Source: Verrucomicrobiia bacterium (GTDB taxonomy: Bacteria > Verrucomicrobiota > Verrucomicrobiia > Limisphaerales > Fontisphaeraceae). Taken from it: a stretch of DNA of 64,000 nucleotides. Numbering within the stretch: position 1 is the stretch's first letter; the number at the start of each line of letters is the position of its first letter. Positions 1-8,325 of this stretch are shown piece by piece. Position numbers and translations under genes: made by a program. A model generated the notes under the pieces. That model saw only the letters and a list, made by a program, of their open reading frames with translations. It was not told the DNA's origin and searched no databases. The stretch spans positions 151,875 to 215,874 of the forward strand of contig JAOAIT010000055.1 in assembly GCA_026414565.1 (NCBI GenBank). The letters run 5' to 3'.

Positions 1-111
1 GCCACGCGCATCGCCGAGCAAATGGTGACATTGATGCGCACGTGGAATGGGGCGGGCAGCACGGTCAAGCCCGAGCACCCGGCGGCCACGGCGGGCAAGG
101 TTTTGGCATGA
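1..111 (+). CDS. murG: C-terminal tail of probable MurG (partial)
   Basis: The window opens inside a reading frame that codes for a 36-residue tail beginning ATRIAEQMVTLM and stops at the TGA at 109-111. That stop overlaps the ATG of murC (108-110) as ATGA, which shows translational coupling. The visible piece is an amphipathic helix followed by a Gly/Ala/Pro-rich end. MurG (the UDP-GlcNAc transferase that makes lipid II) usually ends in such a helix and usually precedes murC in dcw clusters. No catalytic residue is visible, so the name rests on position. Confidence 0.5.
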   Translation, partial: ATRIAEQMVTLMRTWNGAGSTVKPEHPAATAGKVLA

Positions 112-1655
112 ACGGTTACGAGTTGGACACGTGGGGGGTGGAAGAGCTGCTGCGCCAGGCCGGCAGCAGGCTGGCGGTGCATTTGATTGGCGCCGGCGGC
201 TGTGGCATGAGCGGCCTGGGGCATCTGTTGCTGGACCTGGGCTGCCGCGTCAGCGGCTCGGATCTGCAGGACAATGCCGAGACGGCCGGTTTGCGCGCCC
301 GCGGCGCCGTGGTGCATCAGGGACATGCGGCGTCCCATGTCACCGCGGCCGCGCCCCAACTGGTGGTGCGCAGTTCCGCCGTGCCCGAGGACAATCCGGA
401 ATGGCGCCAGGCACGGGAGGCGGGCCTGCCGGTGACCCGGCGCGCCCCGGTGCTGGCCGCGCTGGCGCATCGGCAGCGGCCCTTGTGCGTGGCCGGCATG
501 CACGGCAAAACCACCACTTCCGCCTGGCTCGCGTATGCCCTGGAGCAACTGGGGGCGGCCCCCAGTTATGCCGTGGGCTGGCTCACGCCGCAGTTGACGC
601 CCCATGCGCGGTTTTCCCAGGGCCGCGTGAACGGGCAGCCCCCCTGGTTCGTGCTGGAGGCCGATGAAAGCGACGGCACCCTCCTGGAATTCCGTCCCCA
701 GGCGGCCATCCTGCTCAATGTGGACGAGGACCATCTGGATTATTTTCAGGACTTTGCCGCGGTGCGTCTTGAATTCCAGCAGTTTGCGGATCAAGTCCGC
801 GGCGGCCCGCTGATTTATTGCCTGGATGACGAGCGGCTGGCGGCGCTGATGAAAAAACGGTCCGATGCCCTGACCTACGGCTGCCATCCGCTGGCCCATT
901 ACCGGCTGGAATTCATCCATTGCCGGCCTCTGCCCGGCCCGGCGGGGGCCACACCGGAGCCGGTGGCCTGCTTCGAAATCTGGCATCAACGGCGGCGGCT
1001 GGGTGAATTCTCCACGCGCCTGCTCGGCGCCCAGAATCTGAGCAATGCGGCGGCCGTCATCGCCATGCTTCATCAGTTGGGCTATCCGGCCGAGGACATC
1101 GCCCGCGTGCTGGCCGGTTTCCGCGGCGCCGCCCGGCGCCAACAGTGCCTCTATCGGGACGAGCGCTGCGCGGTGTATGACGATTACGGCCACCATCCCA
1201 ACGAAATCCGGCTGACCTTGCAGGCCATGCGCTCGCTTTCGCCGCAACGCCTCTTGGTGGCCTTTCAGCCGCATCGCTACACCCGCACGCAAAAACTCGT
1301 GGAGCAATTTGCAACTTGTTTCCAGGGGGCGGACCGCCTCTGGCTGCTGCCCATTTACCCGGCCAGCGAGCCGCCCATCCCCGGCGTGGACAGTGAATGG
1401 CTGGCCCAGGCCATTCGCGCCGAAGGCCAGGCGGCGGAGGTTGTGGCGGGCCCGGAGCTTCTGGCCCAACAGGTGCGCGCGGCCCTGCGGCCGGGAGATT
1501 TGGCCTTGTTCATCGGCGCCGGGGCCGACATCACGGTGGCCGCGCACCGGCTGGCTGAACAATTGCGGGCGGAAAACCCGGGGGCCGCGAGCGCCGCAGG
1601 AAGCGGTGGGATGGCGGCGCCTCCGGGGCGGCCCTGTTGCGGACGTTATCGGTAA
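108..1655 (+). CDS. murC: UDP-N-acetylmuramate--L-alanine ligase MurC
   Basis: This cytoplasmic Mur ligase joins L-alanine to UDP-MurNAc, the first peptide step of peptidoglycan synthesis. The product is 515 residues. An N-terminal Rossmann-like domain carries the motif IGAGGCGMSGLG (about residues 27-38). The ATP P-loop is GMHGKTTT (130-137). The central domain shows LEADESDGT and LNVDEDHLDYF, and the C-terminal domain shows DDYGHHPNEI and FQPHRYTR, all diagnostic of MurC. I chose the ATG at 108 because it overlaps the upstream stop as ATGA and gives a normal MurC N-terminus. An ATG at 42 would add 22 residues of low complexity. ddl starts 7 nt after the stop, and no murB lies between them as it does in many dcw clusters. 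Confidence 0.96.
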   Translation: MNGYELDTWGVEELLRQAGSRLAVHLIGAGGCGMSGLGHLLLDLGCRVSGSDLQDNAETAGLRARGAVVHQGHAASHVTAAAPQLVVRSSAVPEDNPEWRQAREAGLPVTRRAPVLAALAHRQRPLCVAGMHGKTTTSAWLAYALEQLGAAPSYAVGWLTPQLTPHARFSQGRVNGQPPWFVLEADESDGTLLEFRPQAAILLNVDEDHLDYFQDFAAVRLEFQQFADQVRGGPLIYCLDDERLAALMKKRSDALTYGCHPLAHYRLEFIHCRPLPGPAGATPEPVACFEIWHQRRRLGEFSTRLLGAQNLSNAAAVIAMLHQLGYPAEDIARVLAGFRGAARRQQCLYRDERCAVYDDYGHHPNEIRLTLQAMRSLSPQRLLVAFQPHRYTRTQKLVEQFATCFQGADRLWLLPIYPASEPPIPGVDSEWLAQAIRAEGQAAEVVAGPELLAQQVRAALRPGDLALFIGAGADITVAAHRLAEQLRAENPGAASAAGSGGMAAPPGRPCCGRYR

Positions 1656-1661
1656 GCATCC

Positions 1662-2597
1662 ATGCGAGCGCACCTCCATATTGCCGTGTTCATGGGCGGC
1701 CCCTCCGCCGAGCGCGAGGTTTCGTTGCGCTCCGGCGCGGCGGTGGCCCGTGCCTTGCGGGGGCTGGGACACACCGTCACCGAGGTGGACGCGCAGCCCG
1801 GCCGCTGGCGGCTGCCGCCGGGGACGGATGTCGTTTTTCTGGCGCTCCACGGCACCTATGGGGAGGATGGCGCGGTGCAGGAGGAGTTGGAGCGGCTGGG
1901 CGTGCCCTATACCGGCTGCGGTCCCGAGGCCAGCCGGGTGGCCTTTGACAAGGTGCTCACCAAGCAACGGTGCCAGGCGGCGGGTGTGCCCACCGCGCCC
2001 TTTGTCGTGGTGGAGCATCCGGCCGCCCCCTGGCCGGCCGGCTGGACGCCGCCGCTGGTGGTCAAGCCAGTCTGTCAGGGCTCCAGTGTGGGCCTGGCTT
2101 TTGTGGACGCGCCCGACCAATGGCCGGCCGCTCTGGCCCAGGCGCTGCAACACGACCGCCGCGCCCTTGTCGAACCGCGTTTGTTCGGGCGCGAAACCAC
2201 AGTGGGCCTTCTGGACGGTCAGCCTTTGCCGGTGGTGGAGGTGCGCCCCAAACGTGGCGCTTATGATTACCATAATAAATACACCGCAGGGGCCACCGAG
2301 TATCTGTGCCCCGCGCCCCTGCCGCCCGAGGTGACCGCCCGCGTCCAAGAGGCGGCCCTGGGGGCATTTCATGCCATCGGCGGCCGCGATTATGCCCGGG
2401 TGGACATCATGGTGACGGAAAACGGCCAGCCCATGGTGCTGGAGATCAACACCCTGCCGGGCATGACCGAGACCAGTTTGCTGCCCAAGGCGGCGGCAGC
2501 GGCGGGCCTGGACTATGCCGCCCTCTGTCAACGCATGGTTGACCTGGCTTTGCGCCGCGCAGACGCCGCGGTTGCCGTGAGGACGAACGAAGTTTAA
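1662..2597 (+). CDS. ddl: D-alanine--D-alanine ligase
   Basis: This ATP-grasp ligase of 311 residues makes D-Ala-D-Ala for the peptidoglycan stem. Visible motifs are GGPSAEREVSLRSG near the N-terminus, LHGTYGEDG (phosphate and substrate binding), VVKPVCQGSSVGL, the omega loop YDYHNKYTAG, and the C-terminal metal-binding segment LEINTLPGMTETSL. The omega-loop YDYHNKY form (a Tyr-containing loop) is typical of D-Ala-D-Ala rather than D-Ala-D-Lac ligases, so vancomycin-type precursors are not predicted. It lies 6 nt after murC and 8 nt before ftsQ, clearly in one operon. Confidence 0.96.
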   Translation: MRAHLHIAVFMGGPSAEREVSLRSGAAVARALRGLGHTVTEVDAQPGRWRLPPGTDVVFLALHGTYGEDGAVQEELERLGVPYTGCGPEASRVAFDKVLTKQRCQAAGVPTAPFVVVEHPAAPWPAGWTPPLVVKPVCQGSSVGLAFVDAPDQWPAALAQALQHDRRALVEPRLFGRETTVGLLDGQPLPVVEVRPKRGAYDYHNKYTAGATEYLCPAPLPPEVTARVQEAALGAFHAIGGRDYARVDIMVTENGQPMVLEINTLPGMTETSLLPKAAAAAGLDYAALCQRMVDLALRRADAAVAVRTNEV

Positions 2598-2605
2598 TCG
2601 GCATC

Positions 2606-3568
2606 ATGTGGCCCTTTGGAAAAAAGAACAAGAGCCGGCGGGCGGACCCCCCGCGCGTGCTGGAGGTGAACCGTGGCGGGGTGCGGTTGCGCTCGGATCG
2701 CCTGCGCACGGCCTCCAAAGCCATGGCCTTCTCCATGCTGGCCCTGCTGGGCATGTTTCTGCTCTGGCGAAGCTGGAGCTGGTTGATGGACCAGTTGATC
2801 TACAACAACCCCTCCTTCTCCATCCAGACGATCGACATCCAGACCGATGGCGTGATCTCGCCCGAACAAATCCGGCGCTGGGCGGATTTGAAGGTGGGCC
2901 AGAACCTTTTTGCGCTGGATCTGAACCGGGTGAAGCGTGACCTCGAGCTGGTGCCGATGATCGCGTCGGTCTCCGTCGAGCGGGTGCTGCCGCAAACGCT
3001 GCGCCTGCGCATCACCGAGCGCGAGCCGGTGGCCCAGGTCCTGCAGCCGATGGGCCCGGGGGTGCGCGATCCGGTGGTCTTCACCCTCGACGCCTCCGGC
3101 TATGTAATGCTGCCGGTGACCCCCGGCCAGCGGGCGGTGCCGTGGACGGCCACCAACCAGTTTCTGCCGGTCATCACCGGCATCAACTACGTCGAACTGC
3201 GCCCGGGCAAGGTGGTGGAATCGCCCCAGGTCAAGGCCGCGCTGCGGTTGATCACCATCTTTGAACGCTCGCCCATGGCCGGCTTGGTGGACCTGCGCTG
3301 GATTGATTTGACCAGCCCGGAAGTAATGGTGGTGCACACCGGGCAGGGAAGCCGGATTTGTTTCGGCATGGAGAATCTGGAACGGCAGCTCTGGCGATGG
3401 CGCGCCGTGCATGATTACGTGCAGCGCCAGGGCCGGGCGCTGGCGTCGCTCGATTTGTCCGTCGCCAACAACGTGCCCTACACCACTGTGGACGCTGCGG
3501 CCGTACCGCCTGCCCCCCCCAAACCGGCCAAGACCGTCCGCAACACCAACCGCAAAAAAGATGTCTAG
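2606..3568 (+). CDS. ftsQ: Cell division protein FtsQ (DivIB)
   Basis: This bitopic membrane protein of 320 residues belongs to the FtsQLB divisome subcomplex. A basic cytoplasmic N-terminus (KKNKSRR) is followed by one membrane segment at about residues 38-60. The POTRA domain begins with FSIQTIDIQTDGVISPEQI and contains NLFALDLNRVKRDLE and LPQTLRLRITEREPVA, the classic FtsQ signature. The C-terminal tail is proline-rich and basic. The gene overlaps ftsA by 8 nt, which indicates translational coupling. Confidence 0.92.
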   Translation: MWPFGKKNKSRRADPPRVLEVNRGGVRLRSDRLRTASKAMAFSMLALLGMFLLWRSWSWLMDQLIYNNPSFSIQTIDIQTDGVISPEQIRRWADLKVGQNLFALDLNRVKRDLELVPMIASVSVERVLPQTLRLRITEREPVAQVLQPMGPGVRDPVVFTLDASGYVMLPVTPGQRAVPWTATNQFLPVITGINYVELRPGKVVESPQVKAALRLITIFERSPMAGLVDLRWIDLTSPEVMVVHTGQGSRICFGMENLERQLWRWRAVHDYVQRQGRALASLDLSVANNVPYTTVDAAAVPPAPPKPAKTVRNTNRKKDV

Positions 3569-4772
3569 AAGCTCTGTCATCGTGGGTCTGGAGATCGGCA
3601 CCGCCAAAGTGGTGGCCGTGGTGGGTGAGATGAATGCCGCCGGCGCCTTGAATCTGATTGGCATCGGCCAGTGCGCCTCACGCGGCGTGCGCAAGGGCGA
3701 GATCGTGGACCCGGTGCAGGCCGCCGAAGATGTGCGCGTGGCCATTGCCGAGGCGGAGAAAAACGCGGACGTCGAAATCCGCAGTGTATGTCTGGGCGTC
3801 ACCGGCGGCCATATTCAGGGGCTGACCAACCGGGGGGTGCACCAGATCGTCTCGGTGGATCGGGACATCACCGAGGAGGACGTGCAGCAGGTGATTCAAA
3901 ATGCGCGGGCGGTGGTCATTCCCTCCTCCAACGCCATCATCCACACCATGCGCCAGGATTTCACCGTGGACGGCCAGTCGGGCATTCCCAACCCCGTCCG
4001 CATGTTGGGCAGCCGGTTGGAGGTGGATGTGCACGTGGTGCACGGCAATGACAACCGCATCAAGACGGCCATGCGGGTGGTGCAGGGGTTGCAGCTCGGT
4101 TTGGATGGCGTGGCCTTCAACGGCCTCGCCTCCGCCCTGGCGGTGCTGAGCCACGAGGACAAGGAGATGGGATCTCTGGTCATTGACCTGGGGGCGGGGG
4201 TCACTGATTATGTGGTCTATGCGGGGGGATTGTGCAAACACACCGGCGTGCTGGCGGTGGGAGGCGACCACATCAGCAATGATCTGGCCATTGGCCTCAA
4301 GGTTTCGCTCGGGCGCGCCGAGCAACTGAAAATCGAGTATGGCAGCGCGCTCACCCGCCCCGAGTGGCACGGCCAGAACCTCTCGCTGGAGACGGAGCAC
4401 GGCCTCCAGATGCGCACCATCAACCTTGAACACCTCAACCGCATCATGGCGTTGCGCATCGAGGAAATCCTGCAGCTCATCGAAAACGATCTGGCCCAGG
4501 CCGGCTGGCTGGACCATTTGCGCCGCGGCGTGTTCCTGGTGGGCGGAGGGGCGCGCATCCCCGGCATTCAACAACTGGCCGAGCAGATCTTTCAACTGCC
4601 GGTCTATCTGGGGCGCAACGGCTCGATCAACAGCATTCAATCCACCCAGGACCAGCCGGAGTTCGCCACCGCCATCGGCCTGGTCAAATACGCCTCCATT
4701 CAACAAAAACGGCAGCCCAGTCTGTTGGAGCGCTTCCGCGATACCTTGAGTGGATTGGTGGCGCGCGGGTGA
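3561..4772 (+). CDS. ftsA: Cell division protein FtsA
   Basis: This actin-fold membrane tether for FtsZ is 403 residues long. It starts MSRSSVIVGLEIGTAKVVAVVGE, which holds phosphate-1 of the actin fold. Phosphate-2 is LVIDLGAGVTDYVVY and the adenosine motif is VFLVGGGARIPGI. The SHS2 (1C) domain lies between them. The C-terminus RQPSLLERFRDTLSGLVARG is an amphipathic helix suited to membrane targeting. The ATG at 3561 lies inside the end of ftsQ. An in-frame ATG at 3411 would add 50 residues out of frame with ftsQ and is not supported. ftsZ follows after 9 nt. Confidence 0.95.
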   Translation: MSRSSVIVGLEIGTAKVVAVVGEMNAAGALNLIGIGQCASRGVRKGEIVDPVQAAEDVRVAIAEAEKNADVEIRSVCLGVTGGHIQGLTNRGVHQIVSVDRDITEEDVQQVIQNARAVVIPSSNAIIHTMRQDFTVDGQSGIPNPVRMLGSRLEVDVHVVHGNDNRIKTAMRVVQGLQLGLDGVAFNGLASALAVLSHEDKEMGSLVIDLGAGVTDYVVYAGGLCKHTGVLAVGGDHISNDLAIGLKVSLGRAEQLKIEYGSALTRPEWHGQNLSLETEHGLQMRTINLEHLNRIMALRIEEILQLIENDLAQAGWLDHLRRGVFLVGGGARIPGIQQLAEQIFQLPVYLGRNGSINSIQSTQDQPEFATAIGLVKYASIQQKRQPSLLERFRDTLSGLVARG

Positions 4773-4781
4773 AGACCATTT

Positions 4782-6101
4782 ATGAGCGAACAATCTCCTT
4801 CGGCACCGATGCCTGCCGCCAAGCCGGCGGCCCCCAAAATCACGGTGATTGGCGTGGGGGGAGCGGGCGGCAACCTGGCCGCCCTGCTGGCGCGCGCCCC
4901 TTGGCCGGGCATCCGTTGTGTGGCGGTGGACACCAGTTGGCGCGCCTTGCAAATGCGCGCCGGGGTGGAAACGTTCCTGCTGGGCCGCCCGGTGCTGGGC
5001 GGCCTCAGCGCCGGCGGTGACCCCAAGCAGGGAAGAGCGGCAGCCGAAGCCAGCGAAGCCGAGCTGCCGGCGCTGGTTGCCGGTGCGGAGGTGGTTTTTC
5101 TGCTGGCGGGGCTGGGTGGGGGCACGGGCAGCGGCGCCGCGCCGGTGATTGCCCGGGCAGCCAGGGCCGCCGGCGCCTGGGTGGTGGCCATCGTTGCCAT
5201 GCCCCTCGAAATGGAAGGCTCGCGCCGCCGACGCCAGGCCATCCTGGCCCTGAGCCGCCTGCGCGACGAAGCCGACATCACCATACCCCTGGATAATCAG
5301 ACGCTCCTGGAAAAGGGCGATGCCGGCCAGACCGTTCCGCAGCTCCTCTCTGCGGCCAACGAGCGGCTGGCGAATGTGGTGGCCGCCTGGTGGCGCCTGC
5401 TGGCCCTGCCCGGGTTGATGCAACTGGACCTGGGCGCCCTGCGCACGGCCACCGCCGGCCGGGCGGTGGAATGTCAACTGGCCGCCGCCGAGGCGGCGGG
5501 GGACAATCGTACTTTTGAGGTCTGGTCCCAATTAAGCCAGCAGTTGGGAGCGGGCCAGGCCGGCGAATGGCAGAAATGGGGGTTCATGGTGGTGGGCGTT
5601 GCGGGCGGTGAGGACTTGCTGCCGGCCGATCTGGAGTGGCTGAGTGCCCAGCTCCGGCAGCAGGCCCCCCAAGCCCACCTCGTCTGGGGCGTGGCGTGTG
5701 ATCCGGCTTTGCGCGGACGCCTGCTTGTTACTTTAATGGCCTCCACCCTGGCAGGACGGGAAGTTGAACCGGTCACGCCCGCCGAAGCCCCGGCGGCTGA
5801 AGCCCCGCCGCGGCCCGCACCCGCGGACGAATCCGAAGCCCAAAGTTTTCTCCCTCCCGCCGCGCCGCGTCCACCGGCGCGCATCGTGCCGCCGCCTCCG
5901 GAAGTCCCGCCCGAAAAAGCCCGCCAGCATTTTCGCAAACAGGGCGGGCGTGTGCGCGGCAAACGGGCCGGGGCGGAACAAGTCATGCTGCCGCTGGAGG
6001 TGGTTTCCAAAGGGCGCTTCGATAAAAGTGATCCCACCATCCGGGATGGTGAGGATTTGGACGTCCCCACCTACATTCGCCGCGGGGTCAAACTCAATTA
6101 G
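4782..6101 (+). CDS. ftsZ: Divergent FtsZ lacking the T7-loop catalytic Asp
   Basis: This is the tubulin-like division GTPase (439 residues). The nucleotide pocket is kept: VIGVGGAGGN (about 22-31) and the tubulin signature GGGTGSG (112-118). The C-terminal peptide DLDVPTYIRRG, which binds FtsA, is intact after a proline-rich linker of about 75 residues. The T7 loop is altered. E. coli PGLMNVDFADVRT aligns with PGLMQLDLGALRT (210-222), so Asn207 becomes Gln214, Asp209 is kept as Asp216, and the catalytic Asp212 becomes Ala219. The segment after T7, normally Gly-rich, is also degenerate. GTP hydrolysis across the polymer interface would be expected to be weak or lost. Position after ftsQ and ftsA shows that it is the dcw ftsZ. 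Whether a second, normal ftsZ exists elsewhere cannot be seen here. Confidence 0.93.
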   Translation: MSEQSPSAPMPAAKPAAPKITVIGVGGAGGNLAALLARAPWPGIRCVAVDTSWRALQMRAGVETFLLGRPVLGGLSAGGDPKQGRAAAEASEAELPALVAGAEVVFLLAGLGGGTGSGAAPVIARAARAAGAWVVAIVAMPLEMEGSRRRRQAILALSRLRDEADITIPLDNQTLLEKGDAGQTVPQLLSAANERLANVVAAWWRLLALPGLMQLDLGALRTATAGRAVECQLAAAEAAGDNRTFEVWSQLSQQLGAGQAGEWQKWGFMVVGVAGGEDLLPADLEWLSAQLRQQAPQAHLVWGVACDPALRGRLLVTLMASTLAGREVEPVTPAEAPAAEAPPRPAPADESEAQSFLPPAAPRPPARIVPPPPEVPPEKARQHFRKQGGRVRGKRAGAEQVMLPLEVVSKGRFDKSDPTIRDGEDLDVPTYIRRGVKLN

Positions 6102-6114
6102 GCACCCGGGCCGC

Positions 6115-8226
6115 TCAGCGCGCGGCCTGGTCCAGGGCTTCCAACACCATGCGCGGGGTGAGCAACTCCGGCAGGACAATCGGCGGTTTGGAGGCGTCCC
6201 TGGGATAGACCAGCACCAGCGGCACGCCCGCCCGGCCATGCCGCGCCAGCTCTTCGATCACGGTTTTATTCTTGCGATAGCTGTTTTCCAACAACGCCAC
6301 CGCATTGATGGCTTTGAGTTTTTCGCGCACTTCCGGGATTTCTAGGCTGGTTTTGGCGTTGACCTGGCACGTCAGGCACCAGGAGGCCGTGAAGTCCACC
6401 AACACCGGACGCCCCTGGGCGCGCGCGGCGGCCACGGCCTCCGGACTCCACCGGCGCCACTCAATGCCGTTGGGATGCAGGCGGATGATTTCTTCACCGC
6501 CCGTTGATGGCTCCGGCGGATGACGCCAGCGGGCCACATTTTCCAGTAGATAAAGGTTGATGGCCGCCAGCAGGGCGATGAGGACCCAGGCTCCCTTGCG
6601 TGCCTGGCCCTGCACCCAAACGCCGTAAATCCAGGCCCCCAGGGCCACCACCAGCAGCACCATCCCCAGCCAGACGGCGCGGCCGGTGCCCAGGGCCTCG
6701 ATGGCCAGGCTGAGCAGCCAGACCGCGGTGGCCAGCATGGGAAAACCCATGAATTGCTTGAATCGCTCCATCCACACGCCCGGCTTGGGCAGCCATTTGA
6801 GCCACGCCGGATTATACGACAGCACCACATAGGGCAGGGCCATGCCCAGCCCAATCGCCAGGAAGAAGGGAGGGATCATGGCCGGCCACGGCTGTGCAAA
6901 GGCAAAACCGACGGCCGCGCCCAACATCGGCGCCGTGCAGGCGGTGGCCAGAAACGTGGCGAGCACTCCGTTGAAAAAGGCGCCGGCAGTCCCCCCCTTG
7001 GCCGTAAGTGACGAGGCGGCGCCCAACAAACCGCTGCCGGGCAGAATCTCAAACACCCCAAACAGGTTCAGGCCCACCAACGTCATCACCATGGCCAGCA
7101 CCATGACAAAGGCCGGATTCTGCAACTGAATGCCCCAGCTCACACTCTGCCCGGCCAGCCGCGCCCCTAAAACCACCAGCGCCAGCACCAGAAAGGAGCA
7201 GAGCACTCCCGCCGCATACACCATCCCCAGCCGCCGCACCTCCCGCGGCTGCGCCTGGCTCTGATGCACAAAGCTGAGGATTTTCAACGAAACCACCGGC
7301 AGCACGCAGGGCATGAAATTCAAAATGAATCCGCCAGCCAGCGCCCCCAAAAGCTGAATCACGTACACCCACAAGCCGGCTTTGGCGGCCGCCGCGGCGG
7401 CGGGCGGCGGGGAGGATGGCGCCTCGCCGCCGGGCTGGAATTCCACGGCAAAGCCCCGCACCTGGTCCTTGAAACCTGCCACCAGCACACCTTTGATGCG
7501 TGTCGGCCAGGCGGCGCCGTGGCGTTTGACCTCCTTGCGCAACTGCCAGCGTCCCGGCGACAACTCCTTGACGGTCGTCTCCCCCGCCACCGTGAATGTC
7601 TCCTCGGGCAGGGGAAAGAAATCCGGGGATTCACTCCCGGGACCGGCCTCCCATTCGATTTCCAATTGACGGAGGTCGCCCTGCGGCGCCCCCCAGCGCG
7701 CCGTGGCCTTGGCCCCGGTTTGAGGCAGCCGTTGCCGGGCCATGGCAAAGTTGGCCGCCTGGGGGGAGGGCACTGCTTGGCGGCCGATGGTCAATTCGGC
7801 CACCACTTCCATTTCGCCCGGCAGGCAGGTGGTTTCGCACTCCAGCCATGAGACCTGGGCACGGAGAGTGACCGGGCCGGCGGGGGCATTGGAGGCGATT
7901 TGCAGCGGCACCAACAGCCAGGCCTCGCGGTAATAAACATAAGTGAACAAACCACTATCCTCATGTTTCTCCGGCACCGGCCACTGAATCTCCCCAGCCT
8001 TCAGGAAGGGCGGCAGTTGCCATTTGATGGTGGTGGGGCCGCCCGCATCGCCGCCGTACTGCCAATAAGTGTGCAACTTGCCAGGCATGCGCAACTGCAC
8101 GCCAGCCCAAACGATGTCGCCCGGCCGGGCCGCCGAGTGCTCCAGCCAGAGCGCCGCCTTGGTCCGCACGGCCGCCTGGGCCACGACGCCCAGCAGCAGG
8201 CTCAATGACAGCAAGATTCGTAACAT
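6115..8226 (-). CDS. dsbD: DsbD-like thiol:disulfide interchange protein
   Basis: This is an inner-membrane electron carrier that moves reducing power from the cytoplasm to the periplasm. The 703-residue product has a signal peptide (LRILLSLSLLLGVVAQAA) and then a DsbD-alpha-like beta domain with a Cys pair in WLECETTCLPG. Eight or so membrane helices follow, with the paired cysteines in NFMPCVLPVVSLK and LATACTAPMLGAA. A C-terminal thioredoxin domain has the active site WCLTCQ (Cys617, Cys620). All three DsbD modules and their cysteines are present. It converges with ftsZ, 13 nt apart. The stretch 8227-8325 is a divergent promoter region shared with the next gene. Confidence 0.92.
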   Translation of the reverse strand: MLRILLSLSLLLGVVAQAAVRTKAALWLEHSAARPGDIVWAGVQLRMPGKLHTYWQYGGDAGGPTTIKWQLPPFLKAGEIQWPVPEKHEDSGLFTYVYYREAWLLVPLQIASNAPAGPVTLRAQVSWLECETTCLPGEMEVVAELTIGRQAVPSPQAANFAMARQRLPQTGAKATARWGAPQGDLRQLEIEWEAGPGSESPDFFPLPEETFTVAGETTVKELSPGRWQLRKEVKRHGAAWPTRIKGVLVAGFKDQVRGFAVEFQPGGEAPSSPPPAAAAAAKAGLWVYVIQLLGALAGGFILNFMPCVLPVVSLKILSFVHQSQAQPREVRRLGMVYAAGVLCSFLVLALVVLGARLAGQSVSWGIQLQNPAFVMVLAMVMTLVGLNLFGVFEILPGSGLLGAASSLTAKGGTAGAFFNGVLATFLATACTAPMLGAAVGFAFAQPWPAMIPPFFLAIGLGMALPYVVLSYNPAWLKWLPKPGVWMERFKQFMGFPMLATAVWLLSLAIEALGTGRAVWLGMVLLVVALGAWIYGVWVQGQARKGAWVLIALLAAINLYLLENVARWRHPPEPSTGGEEIIRLHPNGIEWRRWSPEAVAAARAQGRPVLVDFTASWCLTCQVNAKTSLEIPEVREKLKAINAVALLENSYRKNKTVIEELARHGRAGVPLVLVYPRDASKPPIVLPELLTPRMVLEALDQAAR

Positions 8227-8325
8227 GCGCTTAAATTGTCATGAAAACCGGTTTTGGGCAGGCCTTTTCTGTTTTCCTTTTGCCGCCCGGGGCGTACATT
8301 GAACAGGTAAACCTTTGACGGGCTT

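Noticed and set aside
3678..5531. Long minus-strand reading frame antisense to ftsA and ftsZ
   Set aside because: It mirrors codon bias of the GC-rich real genes, has no domain pattern and is His/Gln/Arg-rich, as expected for a shadow frame. The same holds for frames at 10391-11488 (+), 16168-18165 (-), 40576-42015 (-), 56365-58236 (-) and 57998-60013 (-).
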